The notes under the pieces are model-generated. The model did no database searches, had not been told where the DNA came from, and worked only from the letters and a program-made list of their open reading frames with translations. The position numbers and the translations under genes are program-made. Of a stretch of DNA of 39,944 bases, positions 8,128 to 16,542 are shown one piece after another. Within the stretch, counting starts at the first letter, position 1. Every line of letters begins with the position of its first letter. Source of the stretch: CAYMCQ01 sp964389025 (GTDB taxonomy: Bacteria > Verrucomicrobiota > Verrucomicrobiia > Limisphaerales > CAYMCQ01); assembly GCA_964389025.1 (NCBI GenBank), contig CAYMCQ010000034.1, positions 1 to 39,944 of the forward strand, given 5' to 3'.

Positions 8128-8508
8128 ATGGCGCGGAACCGAAAAAATCAGGCGGCGGCGATCCGGTTTGGACCGGCTTTGAAGGCCGTCGTGTTGTGCC
8201 TGTTGCTCGGCGGGTCGGGTGTCGGTTACGTCTGGCAGAAAAACCAGATTTACGACCTCGGCCAGCAGATGAAGAAGCGCGAGACGACTCTGCGGACGCT
8301 TCAGGACCAGAACGAAAAGTTGCGGAAGCAACTGGCCGCGATGCGCTCGCCAAGATTTTTGGAAGCGCGGGTCAAGGAACTGAATCTGGGTCTGGTGCCG
8401 CCGCAGCCCAGCCAGATATTGCGGTTGCCCGAGCCGTCGCCGGATTTGCCGTCGGTTGCGCAGGAAAAGCAATTTGCGGCGCAACAGGCGCGTTTGCCGT
8501 TGCACTGA
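8128..8508 (+). CDS. ftsL: FtsL-like septum protein
   Basis: 126-residue bitopic membrane protein in the slot of ftsL between rsmH and ftsI. It has a short basic cytoplasmic tail (MARNRKNQ), one transmembrane helix (about residues 15-33, ALKAVVLCLLLGGSGVGYVW) and a periplasmic coiled coil (about 37-68, with YDLGQQMKKRETTLRTLQDQ). A Pro-rich end follows. Sequence similarity between FtsL proteins is always low, so the call rests on architecture and position. In other bacteria FtsL joins FtsB and FtsQ and activates the FtsWI synthase. Confidence 0.75.
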   Translation: MARNRKNQAAAIRFGPALKAVVLCLLLGGSGVGYVWQKNQIYDLGQQMKKRETTLRTLQDQNEKLRKQLAAMRSPRFLEARVKELNLGLVPPQPSQILRLPEPSPDLPSVAQEKQFAAQQARLPLH

Positions 8509-8517
8509 TGATTTTCG

Positions 8518-8668
8518 CCGCCGCCCGTGACGCTGTCGGATGAGGAACCGATCGCCGCGGGCGGTAGGCGGAACGGATTCGAGTTGGTTGTTGTCGGTTG
8601 TCGGAAGAGAGAATTTTTTACCGCCGCCCGTGACGCTGTCGGATGAGGAACCGATCGCCGCGGGCGGT
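8518..8668 (+). repeat. 48-bp direct repeat spanning the ftsL-ftsI junction
   Basis: Two identical 48-bp copies at 8518-8565 and 8621-8668, offset by 103 bp. Each copy can fold, with CCGCCCG near the left end pairing with CGGGCGG near the right end. The second copy contains the ATG used for ftsI and encodes its first residues (MRNRSPRAV). The first copy offers the same ATG at 8540 in another frame. The 134 bp between ftsL and ftsI hold nothing else. Confidence 0.9.
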
Positions 8669-10589
8669 TGGTAAAACCAAAGTCGTGGCAAAGAAACTTC
8701 AATTCAGGCGGTTGATCGCGTTGACGCTGTTCCTGGCGCTGGCGTTCGCGGGGCTGGGATACAGGCTTGTTGATCTGCAAGTCCTCCGCCACGCCGACCT
8801 CAAAGTCAGGGCGCGCCAAAACACCAAAAAGGAATTTCTCCTCAATCCACGACGAGGCGACATCCTCGATGCCCGGGGAAATCTTCTTGCGACCAGTGTG
8901 CCGGTGAAGACCGTTTGCGCCGATCCGACGTTGATCGGCAACCAGCAGGCCATCGTCGCGCGGACGATCGCGCCGCTGTTGCAGGTGAACGAGGGCGAAC
9001 TTTACCAGAAACTTCTTCCCCGGACGCGCGTGAACGAAAAGGGCCAGACGGTCACAAACCAATACATCCGCCTGAAACAAAAAGTTTCCGTGGAGAATTG
9101 GCAACGCATCCAGGACGCGATGGGCAAACTTTCCTTCGGCGTAGATGAGAAAAGTTTTTCAAAAGCTCAACGGAACTTTGTCAGAGACTTGCGGTTAAAA
9201 GCCATCTTCACCGATCCGATTGACGATCAGCAGCGCATTTACCCGAACCAAACTCTTGCGGCGCACGTCCTCGGTTTTGTCAGCTCGGAGGAAAGTGAGT
9301 GGAACGGCAAGCCTGTGACTGAAAGTGTTGGCAAAGAGGGGATTGAGTTTTCGCTGAACTCAAAACTTGCCGGTGTTAGCGGCTGGCGTATCACTGAAAC
9401 TGACCGGCGAAATCGCGAGATGCTCACGCTGCGCGATCAGGATGTAGAGCCGCATCATGGATTAAATGTGGTTCTGACGATTGATTCTGTGATCCAACAC
9501 GCCGCCGAAGGCGCGCTGGCGGAGGCGATGCAACAACATTCGCCCGTCAGCGCTTCGGCCATCGTGCTGCGTCCGCGCACGGGAGAAATTTTGGCGATGG
9601 CCACGCTGCCGAATTTTGATCCGAATAATCCGGGCGCAAACGCGAATGTCCGGCGCAACCGCGTCGTCACTGATTTCGCCGAGCCCGGTTCCACTTTCAA
9701 AATCGTCGTCGTCTCCGGCGCGCTGAATGATCGAATCGTGAAGCTGAATGACGCGTTTGATTGTGAGCACGGACATTTTTCTTTTGCCGGTCGCGTTTTG
9801 CACGACCACGAAGCTTACGGCGTCCTCACCGTGGAAAGCATCATCACCAAATCGTCCAACATCGGCGCGGCGAAGATCGGAATTCAGGTGGGCGCGCCGA
9901 AACTTTACCAATATATGCGTGACTTCGGATTTGGCGAGCGCACTGGAATCCCCTTGCCCGGCGAAACTCCCGGAATGTTGTCAAAGGTGGACAAGTGGTC
10001 GAAAGTTTCAATCGCGCAAATCCCCATGGGCCATGGCATCGCCATCACACCTCTCCAAATGGTCATGGCCATGTCCGCCATTGCAAACAACGGCGTGCTG
10101 ATGCGCCCGATGATCGTTGACCGGCTCGAAGATGAAGACCGCAATGTTGTCGCAAAATATTCTCCGCAACAAGTCCGTCGCGTCATCAGCGAGGCCGCAG
10201 TGAAGCAAATGGTCACCGCGCTCAAAACCGTCGTCACGCCCGAAGGCACTGCGCCGAAAGCCGCGATGGAGCACTACACCGTCGCGGGCAAAACCGGCAC
10301 GGCGCAAAAAGCCGAGCGCGGCGTTTACGTTCCCGGAAAATATTTTTCATCGTTCATCGGATTTTTCCCGGCGGACAACCCCGAGCTTTGCATTTCCATC
10401 GTGATGGACGAGCCGAAGGAAGGTTATTACGGCGGGCAGGTCGCCGCGCCGATCTTCAAACAAATCGCCGAGCGCGCGGCGAGTTATCTCAACATCCGTC
10501 CGGACAAGAATGGCGATGACAACCCGCAGACTTTGGCTGGTGCAGGTTCGAATGTTCCGTTTCGCACGGCGTCGGTGCGCGCGCCGTGA
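8643..10589 (+). CDS. ftsI: Septal peptidoglycan transpeptidase FtsI (PBP3/PBP2b class)
   Basis: 648-residue class B penicillin-binding protein that cross-links septal peptidoglycan with the glycosyltransferase FtsW. A basic cytoplasmic tail and one transmembrane helix (about 22-44) come first, then the dimerisation module (NPRRGDILDARGNLLAT; KEGIEFSLNSKLAG), then the transpeptidase. Active-site motifs are S350-T-F-K353, S404-S-N406 and K550-T-G552. No PASTA domain follows. The first nine residues are encoded by one copy of the 48-bp direct repeat, so the ancestral start may have been lost or displaced; a GTG at 8685 just before the membrane helix is an alternative. The stop lies 1 bp before murF; murE, which usually follows ftsI, is absent. 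Confidence 0.95.
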   Translation: MRNRSPRAVGKTKVVAKKLQFRRLIALTLFLALAFAGLGYRLVDLQVLRHADLKVRARQNTKKEFLLNPRRGDILDARGNLLATSVPVKTVCADPTLIGNQQAIVARTIAPLLQVNEGELYQKLLPRTRVNEKGQTVTNQYIRLKQKVSVENWQRIQDAMGKLSFGVDEKSFSKAQRNFVRDLRLKAIFTDPIDDQQRIYPNQTLAAHVLGFVSSEESEWNGKPVTESVGKEGIEFSLNSKLAGVSGWRITETDRRNREMLTLRDQDVEPHHGLNVVLTIDSVIQHAAEGALAEAMQQHSPVSASAIVLRPRTGEILAMATLPNFDPNNPGANANVRRNRVVTDFAEPGSTFKIVVVSGALNDRIVKLNDAFDCEHGHFSFAGRVLHDHEAYGVLTVESIITKSSNIGAAKIGIQVGAPKLYQYMRDFGFGERTGIPLPGETPGMLSKVDKWSKVSIAQIPMGHGIAITPLQMVMAMSAIANNGVLMRPMIVDRLEDEDRNVVAKYSPQQVRRVISEAAVKQMVTALKTVVTPEGTAPKAAMEHYTVAGKTGTAQKAERGVYVPGKYFSSFIGFFPADNPELCISIVMDEPKEGYYGGQVAAPIFKQIAERAASYLNIRPDKNGDDNPQTLAGAGSNVPFRTASVRAP

Positions 10590-10590
10590 G

Positions 10591-12027
10591 ATGGAAGCCC
10601 GCTCTTTGAAATTTGTCGCCGCGGCCTGCGCCGGCGTGTTGAAGGTTGTTGGTTCACCTCAATCGCTGGTGTCTCGTGTGTCCACCGATTCTCGTGCGGC
10701 GCAGCCAGGCGACTTGTTCTTTGCGCTGCGTGGCGAAAAGTTTGACGGGCACGATTTCGTCAGCGAAGTCGTGCAAAAGGGGGTCGCCGCAGTCGTTGTC
10801 GCGAAAGAAAGCAAAGCGGCTTGGTGTCCCGCCTTGAGGCGGTCGGGGCAGCCGCTTGAAGGCGGGACACCGAACGCGGCGGTCATTGAAGTGGATGACA
10901 CGCGGCGGGCCCTCGGACAATTTGCCGCTGCGTATCGGAAATTTTTTTCGACGCCGATTGTCGCGGTCGGCGGCTCGAACGGAAAAACGACGACGAAGGA
11001 ATTGATCGCCTCGGTGCTGCGGCAAAAGCTAAAGACGGTCTGGAGCGAGGCCAGTTTCAACAACGACATCGGCGTGCCGGTGACGCTATTGAAATTGGAA
11101 ATGCAAACTCAAGCTGCTGTGCTGGAGGCCGGGACGAACCATCCCGGAGAACTCGCGCCGCTTGTCACGATGATCCAGCCGCGTTACGGGGTCATCACGA
11201 GCATCGGACGCGAACACTTGGAATTTTTTGGCGACTTGGCGGGCGTGGCTGAAGAGGAGGGCGCGCTCGCCGAGTTGCTGCCCGATGACGGCAAGCTGTT
11301 CCTGAACGGCGACAGCGAGTGGGCGGAAAAAATCGCGGCGCGGAGCCATGCCCGCGTTGTCCGCGTCGGCTTGTCGGAGAACAACGATTGGCGCGCAGGC
11401 AATGTTCACATGGACAGGAACGGAATCGAGTTTCACGTGGACGCGCCGGACGAAAAATTCTCCGGCGATTACCGGATTAAACTATTTGGCCGGCATCAGG
11501 TGACAAACGCGCTGTTTGCCGTCGCCGTTGGAGCGGAGTTGAAATTGTCGCGCGAAGAAATCCAGCACGGCCTGCTGGAGTGCAATCCGTCAAAGATGCG
11601 GATGCAGCTTTTGGAAGTGGCCGGAGTAAGCGTGCTCGACGATGCTTACAACGCGAACGCCGACTCGATGCTGGCGGCGCTGGAAACGTTGCGCGACTTT
11701 GAGGGCCGGCGCATCGCTGTGCTCGGCGACATGGCGGAGTTGGGCGCGCACGCGAAGGTCGCGCACGAAGAAGTTGGCCGGCACGTTGCGGAATCCGGCG
11801 CAGATCATTTTTTTGCGGTCGGCAAGTGGGCAAGTGTTATGGCCAGCGCCGCGCGCTCGGCAGGACTTGGCGAGGTTGACGAGTTTGCCGACGTTGAAGA
11901 AGCTGCGAACGCAGTGAAAAATTTTGTCAGGCCCGGAGACATCGTGTTGGTGAAAGCATCGCGGGCGACGCGCCTTGAGCGCGTGGCCGACGCGTTGCGA
12001 AGCAAAACAATCAGTGAACAAGCGTAA
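10591..12027 (+). CDS. murF: UDP-MurNAc-tripeptide--D-Ala-D-Ala ligase MurF
   Basis: 478-residue Mur ligase that adds D-alanyl-D-alanine to the UDP-MurNAc-tripeptide. The N-terminal UDP-binding domain has STDSRAAQPGDLFFALRGEKFDGHDF. The ATP loop is GGSNGKTTTKELI at about 127-139, followed by EASFNNDIGVPVTLL, EAGTNHPGE and VLDDAYNANADSM, which identify MurF among Mur ligases. Residues ~74-96 (KAAWCPALRR...LEGGTPN) are encoded by an inserted hairpin element and are not expected in the family; they fall between the N-terminal and central domains. The gene starts 1 bp after ftsI and its TAA overlaps the mraY ATG. It is the only one of the four Mur ligases found in this dcw cluster. Confidence 0.94.
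   Translation: MEARSLKFVAAACAGVLKVVGSPQSLVSRVSTDSRAAQPGDLFFALRGEKFDGHDFVSEVVQKGVAAVVVAKESKAAWCPALRRSGQPLEGGTPNAAVIEVDDTRRALGQFAAAYRKFFSTPIVAVGGSNGKTTTKELIASVLRQKLKTVWSEASFNNDIGVPVTLLKLEMQTQAAVLEAGTNHPGELAPLVTMIQPRYGVITSIGREHLEFFGDLAGVAEEEGALAELLPDDGKLFLNGDSEWAEKIAARSHARVVRVGLSENNDWRAGNVHMDRNGIEFHVDAPDEKFSGDYRIKLFGRHQVTNALFAVAVGAELKLSREEIQHGLLECNPSKMRMQLLEVAGVSVLDDAYNANADSMLAALETLRDFEGRRIAVLGDMAELGAHAKVAHEEVGRHVAESGADHFFAVGKWASVMASAARSAGLGEVDEFADVEEAANAVKNFVRPGDIVLVKASRATRLERVADALRSKTISEQA
10823..10871. repeat. In-frame hairpin element inside murF
   Basis: Perfect 13-bp arms (GGTGTCCCGCCTT at 10823-10835 and its complement at 10859-10871) around a 23-nt loop. The arms contain a GGCGGGAC core that is also found in the intergenic element at 36253-36410, suggesting a common family. 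Confidence 0.85.
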
Positions 12028-13223
12028 TGTTTTATTATTTGAGCCAGTATTTGCTCGACGTGTCGAAAGGCACGAGTTGGGAGGAGTGGTTGTCGCCATT
12101 GCGCGTGTTCAAATACATCACGTTCCGCAGTGGGGGCGCGGCGGTCACGGCGCTGCTTTTGAGCTGGCTGCTCGGGCCGCGGGTGATTCGATGGCTCAAA
12201 GCATTGAACTTCGGCCAGGAATATCAGGACCGCGCCGCAGTGGCCGGCAATCTGTCGCGCGTCGCGGACAAAAAAGGGATACCGACAATGGGTGGCCTGC
12301 TGATCGTCGCGACGCTGATGACAACAACTTTGTTGTGGGCGGACTTTCGAGGAAAGGATGGTGGGCCGCTCGTCTCACTGACTTTGCTGGCCGTGGTCGT
12401 TTTGTGCGGGCTTGGATTTTACGACGACTACACGAAGGTGACGAAGTCGAACGCGGGCGGAGCGAAGTCGCACGTGAAACTTTGGGTTCAATTCGCGCTC
12501 GCGTTGTTCGCAGCCTTTTATCTCTGGCAGCTTCCCGCGACGAGCGAACTGCGTTTGCCGCAACACCAGGGAGTCATCATCAGCAATCTCGTCAGTTCCG
12601 TCGTGCTGCCGTTCTACAAATATCCGGTTCACGCCGGCATCGTGATCGGAGCGCTGCTGGTGATGTTCACGATTGTCGGAAGTTCCAACGCGGTGAATCT
12701 CACGGATGGACTCGATGGACTCGCGATTGGCTGCACGTTGATCGTCTCGTTCGTGTTTCTTGTGATGACATATCTGGTGGGCAACGTGAAGACGGCGGAG
12801 TATCTGCAGATTCCGTATGTCGCGGGCGCGGGCGAGTTGACAATTTTTTGCGCGGCGATGATCGGCGCGGGCATGGGATTTCTCTGGTTCAATTGCCACC
12901 CCGCTCAAGTTTTCATGGGCGACACCGGCGCGCTGGCGCTCGGCGGCGCGCTGGGAGTCATCGCTGTGTTGATCCATCAACCTTTCGTGCTGTTCATCGC
13001 GGGAGGGGTTTTTGTGATGGAGGCGATGTCGGTGATTTTGCAGACCGGATGGTTCCGTTACACGCGCAAGCGTTACGGCACGGGGCAGAGAATTTTTTTG
13101 ATGTCGCCGATCCATCATCACTTCGAGAAAAAAAACTGGCACGAGTCGCAGGTGGTGATGCGCTTTTACATTTTGTGTGTGCTGTGCGCGGTGGTGGCGC
13201 TGAGCACGTTAAAAATCCGATGA
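12027..13223 (+). CDS. mraY: Phospho-N-acetylmuramoyl-pentapeptide transferase MraY
   Basis: 398-residue polytopic membrane enzyme that transfers phospho-MurNAc-pentapeptide to undecaprenyl phosphate, making lipid I. About ten membrane helices are visible. Signature segments are DKKGIPTMGGLLI, GFYDDYTKV (the DD motif), NAVNLTDGLDGLAIG and GDTGALALGG, plus the C-terminal FLMSPIHHHFEKKNWHESQVV. The ATG overlaps the murF stop (TAATG), indicating translational coupling. Downstream, where murD is usual, there are 225 bp without a recognisable gene and then a LysM protein. Confidence 0.96.
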   Translation: MFYYLSQYLLDVSKGTSWEEWLSPLRVFKYITFRSGGAAVTALLLSWLLGPRVIRWLKALNFGQEYQDRAAVAGNLSRVADKKGIPTMGGLLIVATLMTTTLLWADFRGKDGGPLVSLTLLAVVVLCGLGFYDDYTKVTKSNAGGAKSHVKLWVQFALALFAAFYLWQLPATSELRLPQHQGVIISNLVSSVVLPFYKYPVHAGIVIGALLVMFTIVGSSNAVNLTDGLDGLAIGCTLIVSFVFLVMTYLVGNVKTAEYLQIPYVAGAGELTIFCAAMIGAGMGFLWFNCHPAQVFMGDTGALALGGALGVIAVLIHQPFVLFIAGGVFVMEAMSVILQTGWFRYTRKRYGTGQRIFLMSPIHHHFEKKNWHESQVVMRFYILCVLCAVVALSTLKIR

Positions 13224-13448
13224 CAAACTGCAAATCCAACAGCGAAAAGCAACTGGCCGTGGTTTGGAATGACACCGCATTTAGTTGTGGATTATTTGGA
13301 GCAGGACGCTATAACGAGTGGACAGCGAAAGGAAACGGAAAGCGTCGCGAGAAATCAATTTTGAATTTTGCGCCGGTTCACATTTTCGGCGCGAATGAAT
13401 CGCAAAACTAAAAACAAAAATAAATCCAGAAAGGAAACGAACAATTCA
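13224..13448 (+). other. 225-bp gap between mraY and the LysM gene, no gene recognised
   Basis: No murD-like coding segment can be recognised in any frame here. The last 25 bases before 13449 contain AGAAAGGAAA (13428-13437), one of the few Shine-Dalgarno-like sequences in the cluster, and support the LysM start. A weak 6-bp hairpin (13370-13375 with 13387-13392) is present. An internal promoter here is possible but none could be supported. Confidence 0.4.
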
Positions 13449-14156
13449 ATGAACACAAACCCACTTATGCCCTGTGGCGTGGAACAGAAAAATCAAGGCC
13501 GCGCCCGTGTCAAGATCGCCGTCTTTTTTGTTCTCGCTGTGCATGTAGTCGTGCTCGGCGCGCTGCTGATGCAAGGTTGCAAGCGTGAGACCGAGCAACC
13601 GCCAATCGGCGACACGAATACTCCGCCAGTCATTGAACCAACCAATCTTCCGGCGTTGCCGCCTCCAACGAGTTTGTCGCCCGTCGTTATCCCGACGAAT
13701 CCGCCTGAGGCCATCCACATCGAGGCGCCGGTCGCCAACGTTACCGAATACGCGGTGCAGAAAGGAGATTCCTTCTACACCATCGCGAAAAAATTCCACA
13801 CGACCATGAAGGCGATCCAGGACGCGAACCCCGGAGTTGATCCGACCAAATTGCAGATTAACCAGAAAATAAAAATTCCTGCGCCCGGCGCGTCGGTCAC
13901 GATTCCGTCTGCGGGAACGGTTCTCCCGGAAGCCGACGCGAGCGTTTACGTTGTGAAGTCCGGCGACACGTTGAGCCTCATCGCCCAAAAAAATCACACG
14001 ACTGTTAAAGCCCTGCGCGCCGTAAACAATCTCACAACTGACAAAATCAAAGTCGGGCAGAAGTTGAAGCTGCCCATGAGCGCGCCTGCACCAGCGCCCG
14101 TGCCGGTGGACGCGGTTCCGTCGCCCGCGCCTGCGGGGACGACGCCAATCAAGTAA
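13449..14156 (+). CDS. Membrane-anchored protein with two LysM domains
   Basis: 235-residue protein with a short cytoplasmic tail, one membrane segment ending in Cys (VKIAVFFVLAVHVVVLGALLMQGC), a long Pro/Thr/Asn-rich stalk, and two LysM peptidoglycan-binding domains. LysM1 is TEYAVQKGDSFYTIAKKF...INQKIKIP and LysM2 is SVYVVKSGDTLSLIAQKN...VGQKLKLP. A Pro/Ala tail follows. The ATG at 13449 has a Shine-Dalgarno-like AGGA upstream; an in-frame start at 13368 would add 27 basic residues. It sits in the slot where many dcw clusters carry murD. A structural or septal wall-binding role is inferred from the LysM domains and position; no catalytic domain is present. The ALLMQGC segment could also be a lipobox. 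Confidence 0.85.
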   Translation: MNTNPLMPCGVEQKNQGRARVKIAVFFVLAVHVVVLGALLMQGCKRETEQPPIGDTNTPPVIEPTNLPALPPPTSLSPVVIPTNPPEAIHIEAPVANVTEYAVQKGDSFYTIAKKFHTTMKAIQDANPGVDPTKLQINQKIKIPAPGASVTIPSAGTVLPEADASVYVVKSGDTLSLIAQKNHTTVKALRAVNNLTTDKIKVGQKLKLPMSAPAPAPVPVDAVPSPAPAGTTPIK

Positions 14157-14167
14157 CACACAAAGAC

Positions 14168-14194
14168 TCCGCGCCGGGATTTTTCCGGCGCGGA
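14168..14194 (+). promoter_or_regulatory. Perfect 10-bp hairpin directly in front of the ftsW start codon
   Basis: TCCGCGCCGG (14168-14177) and CCGGCGCGGA (14185-14194) are perfect complements with a 7-nt loop GATTTTT. The hairpin ends on the base immediately before the ATG at 14195, so in mRNA it would cover the ribosome-binding region. It could attenuate or time ftsW translation. It has no run of T after the stem, so it is not a classic terminator. Confidence 0.6.
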
Positions 14195-15334
14195 ATGCAT
14201 TCAACCCTGAAAACCGCCATCACCATTTTAGTTTTTTGCGTCGCAGCGCTGCTGGCGCTGGGGATGGTGATGCTCTACAGCTCGAGCATGGCGCAGGTAG
14301 GCGCACACTACTTGATGTTGCAATTTGTCTGGGGCGCGCTCGGGCTGGCCGGTTGTTTTGTTGCGACGCTGATGGATTACCGCCATTTAAAAAAAATCGC
14401 GTGGCCGCTTTTTGGAATCGCAGTTCTGTTGCTCGTCATGGTTTTGATTCCGCACGTCGGTGCGAGGATCAACGGTGCCAGACGCTGGCTTCAATATGGC
14501 GGTTTCACGTTGCAACCGTCGGAACTTGCAAAGGTCGCGCTCATTATCGCCTTGGCGCGGTATTGCGAGGCGAACCTTCGCCAGATGCCGACATGGAAAC
14601 GCGGGATTTTGATTCCCGGCTGTTTCATCTGCTTGATGCTAGGGTTGATTTTTCTGGAGCCGGACGTGGGCAACGCGCTTTTGTTGGCCTCGGTCAGCGG
14701 CGTCGTTCTGCTCGCGGCGGGAATCCGTCTGAGATATTTTCTCCCGCCAGTCTTTGCCGCCGCGCTTGCGGTCGGCATATTCATTTACAACAACCCGATG
14801 CGGTCCGAGCGCGTTTACTCGTGGTTGCACGTCGAGGAAACGAAACGCGCGAAAGGTCTTCAGGCCTACGAGGGAATGATCGCGTTCGGCGCGGGCGGCT
14901 GGATCGGCCTCGGCCTCGGCAATGGCCGCCAGAAACTTGGATTTGTCCCGCAACATCACACTGATTTTATTTTTCCGATGATTGGTGAGGAACTGGGACT
15001 CGTCGCGACGCTGTTCATTCTGCTGTCGTTTATTGCGATCATCATTTGCGGAATTTTCATCGCGATGCGCGCCCACGACACCTTCGGGCTTTTGCTCGCG
15101 ACAGGAATCACTTTTCTCATCGGACTGCAGGCGTTCATCAACATCGCAGTCGTCACCGGCGTTTTGCCGAACAAGGGTTTACCGCTGCCGTTCATCAGTT
15201 ACGGCGGCTCGAATCTTTTGATGATGCTGGTGTGTGTTGGAATTTTGTTGAGCGTGGCGCGGCGCGCGAGAATTCCCGAGCCGGTGAACCCAAATCCGTT
15301 CGCGGAAGAATTGCCGGAGACGCAGGCATCATGA
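14195..15334 (+). CDS. ftsW: Septal peptidoglycan glycosyltransferase FtsW (SEDS family)
   Basis: 379-residue SEDS protein with about ten membrane helices that polymerises lipid II into glycan strands at the septum, paired with FtsI. Conserved segments: GMVMLYSSSMAQVG near the start, GARINGARRWLQYGGFTLQPSELAK, PDVGNALLL, YEGMIAFGAGGWIGLGLGNGRQKLGFVPQHHTDFIFPMIGEELGL, and the C-terminal GVLPNKGLPLPFISYGGSNLL. It starts right after a perfect hairpin and overlaps murG by 4 bp (ATGA). The cluster context (murG next, ftsI upstream) favours FtsW over the elongation homologue RodA. Confidence 0.95.
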   Translation: MHSTLKTAITILVFCVAALLALGMVMLYSSSMAQVGAHYLMLQFVWGALGLAGCFVATLMDYRHLKKIAWPLFGIAVLLLVMVLIPHVGARINGARRWLQYGGFTLQPSELAKVALIIALARYCEANLRQMPTWKRGILIPGCFICLMLGLIFLEPDVGNALLLASVSGVVLLAAGIRLRYFLPPVFAAALAVGIFIYNNPMRSERVYSWLHVEETKRAKGLQAYEGMIAFGAGGWIGLGLGNGRQKLGFVPQHHTDFIFPMIGEELGLVATLFILLSFIAIIICGIFIAMRAHDTFGLLLATGITFLIGLQAFINIAVVTGVLPNKGLPLPFISYGGSNLLMMLVCVGILLSVARRARIPEPVNPNPFAEELPETQAS

Positions 15335-16542
15335 GCAACGCCGCAATCAAACCTCGCGTCGCCATCGCCTGTGGCGGCACGGGCGGCCATCTTTTCCCGG
15401 GAATGGCCGTCGCCGAGCAACTGCTTCGCCGCGATTGCGAAATCACGCTGCTCATCTCGCAAAAGGAAATTGACCGGCAGGCGGTGAAAACTGTTTCGGG
15501 CATGGAAATCATCGCGCTGCCGGCCGTTGGATTGGGCGGAAATTATTTTTCATTCGCGCGCAGCTTCGCAAAATCATTTTTCATCGCGAAGAAGCTTTTC
15601 AAAAAACAAAAGCCGCAGGCCACGCTCGCCATGGGCGGCTTCGCCGGCGCGCCGCCGGTTCTCGCTGCGAGATTTTCCGGCTCGCTCACTTTCCTCCACG
15701 AATCGAACACCATTCCGGGGCGCGCCAACCGCTGGCTGTCGCGGATCGTGAGCCACGCCTTCATCGGATTTCCTGAGACTCAAAAGCGATTGAACACCAA
15801 CCGCGTGACCGTCACCGGCACGCCCGTTCGGCCTCAGTTCACTGCTTGCGATCCCGCCTCATGTCGTGCCGCGCTGGGACTCGATCCCGCGCGGCCGACT
15901 CTCCTGGTCGTCGGCGGCAGCCAGGGCGCGTCCGGCATCAACGATTTGATCGCGCGAACTTTGCCATTGCTCGTGAAACTCGCGCCGCAACTTCAATTCA
16001 TCCATCTGACCGGCGCGAATGACATTGAAAAAGTTCAGGGCGCGTATTCAGAAATCACTTTGGAAAACTTTCTGGCCGTGATCCGCCCGTTCCTTGCTGA
16101 AATGGAACTGGCGCTCTCCGCCGCGACAGTCGCCGTCAGCCGAGGCGGCGCATCTTCACTCGCCGAATTTGCCGCCATGCGGACTCCTGCGATTCTCGTT
16201 CCGTTTCCGGCGGCGACAGACAACCACCAATTCCACAACGCGAGCGCGTTTGAGCGGAGCGGAGCGGTGAAATTATTGGAGCAAGCGAAGGCGACGCCGG
16301 AGTTGCTGGTTAAAATGATTTTGGAAGTCGCAGAAAACCAATCCTCTCGGGAAAAGATGCGGGCTGCGCTGGCGTTGTGGCACAAACCCAATGCCGCCGA
16401 AGAAATCGCTGAAAATATTTTGAATTCAATTCACAGGAGTGCGGACGTTCATGTCCGCGCGAGTGTGCCTCGCCAAGAAACACGCGGACGTGGACGTCCG
16501 CGCTCCAGTGCAATCGAGCGCCGCGAATTTTCCGCCGTATGA
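15331..16542 (+). CDS. murG: UDP-GlcNAc:lipid I transferase MurG, with repeat-derived tail
   Basis: 403-residue GT-B glycosyltransferase at the inner membrane face that adds GlcNAc to lipid I, giving lipid II. Motifs: ACGGTGGHLFPGMAVAEQL (glycine loop), MGGFAGAPPVLAARF, FLHESNTIPGRANRWLS, LLVVGGSQGASGIND, and SRGGASSLAEFAAMRTPAILVPFPAATDNHQFHNA. The start ATG at 15331 overlaps the ftsW stop. The normal domain ends around AEEIAENILNSI; the last ~35 residues (HRSADVHVRASVPRQET...) are encoded by a palindromic element and are Arg-rich, unlike other MurG tails. murC, which often follows, is missing, and the stop overlaps the murB ATG by 4 bp. Confidence 0.94.
   Translation: MSNAAIKPRVAIACGGTGGHLFPGMAVAEQLLRRDCEITLLISQKEIDRQAVKTVSGMEIIALPAVGLGGNYFSFARSFAKSFFIAKKLFKKQKPQATLAMGGFAGAPPVLAARFSGSLTFLHESNTIPGRANRWLSRIVSHAFIGFPETQKRLNTNRVTVTGTPVRPQFTACDPASCRAALGLDPARPTLLVVGGSQGASGINDLIARTLPLLVKLAPQLQFIHLTGANDIEKVQGAYSEITLENFLAVIRPFLAEMELALSAATVAVSRGGASSLAEFAAMRTPAILVPFPAATDNHQFHNASAFERSGAVKLLEQAKATPELLVKMILEVAENQSSREKMRAALALWHKPNAAEEIAENILNSIHRSADVHVRASVPRQETRGRGRPRSSAIERREFSAV
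16436..16506. repeat. Palindromic element forming the 3' end of murG
   Basis: Outer arms 16436-16448 (GGAGTGCGGACGT) and 16494-16506 (ACGTCCGCGCTCC) pair with one G:T mismatch. Two internal hairpins of GCGGAC/GTCCGC type lie inside, at 16441-16458 and about 16484-16501. It sits exactly at the murG/murB junction, where murC would be in a full cluster. Confidence 0.8.

Noticed and set aside
13370..13392. GCGCCG/CGGCGC hairpin as an attenuator before the LysM gene
   Set aside because: Only a 6-bp stem with a 11-nt loop and no T run; such stems occur often by chance at this GC content.
11975..13411. 478-codon open frame overlapping mraY in another plus-strand frame
   Set aside because: mraY accounts for the region with full family motifs; the alternative product is Arg/Gly-rich without domains.
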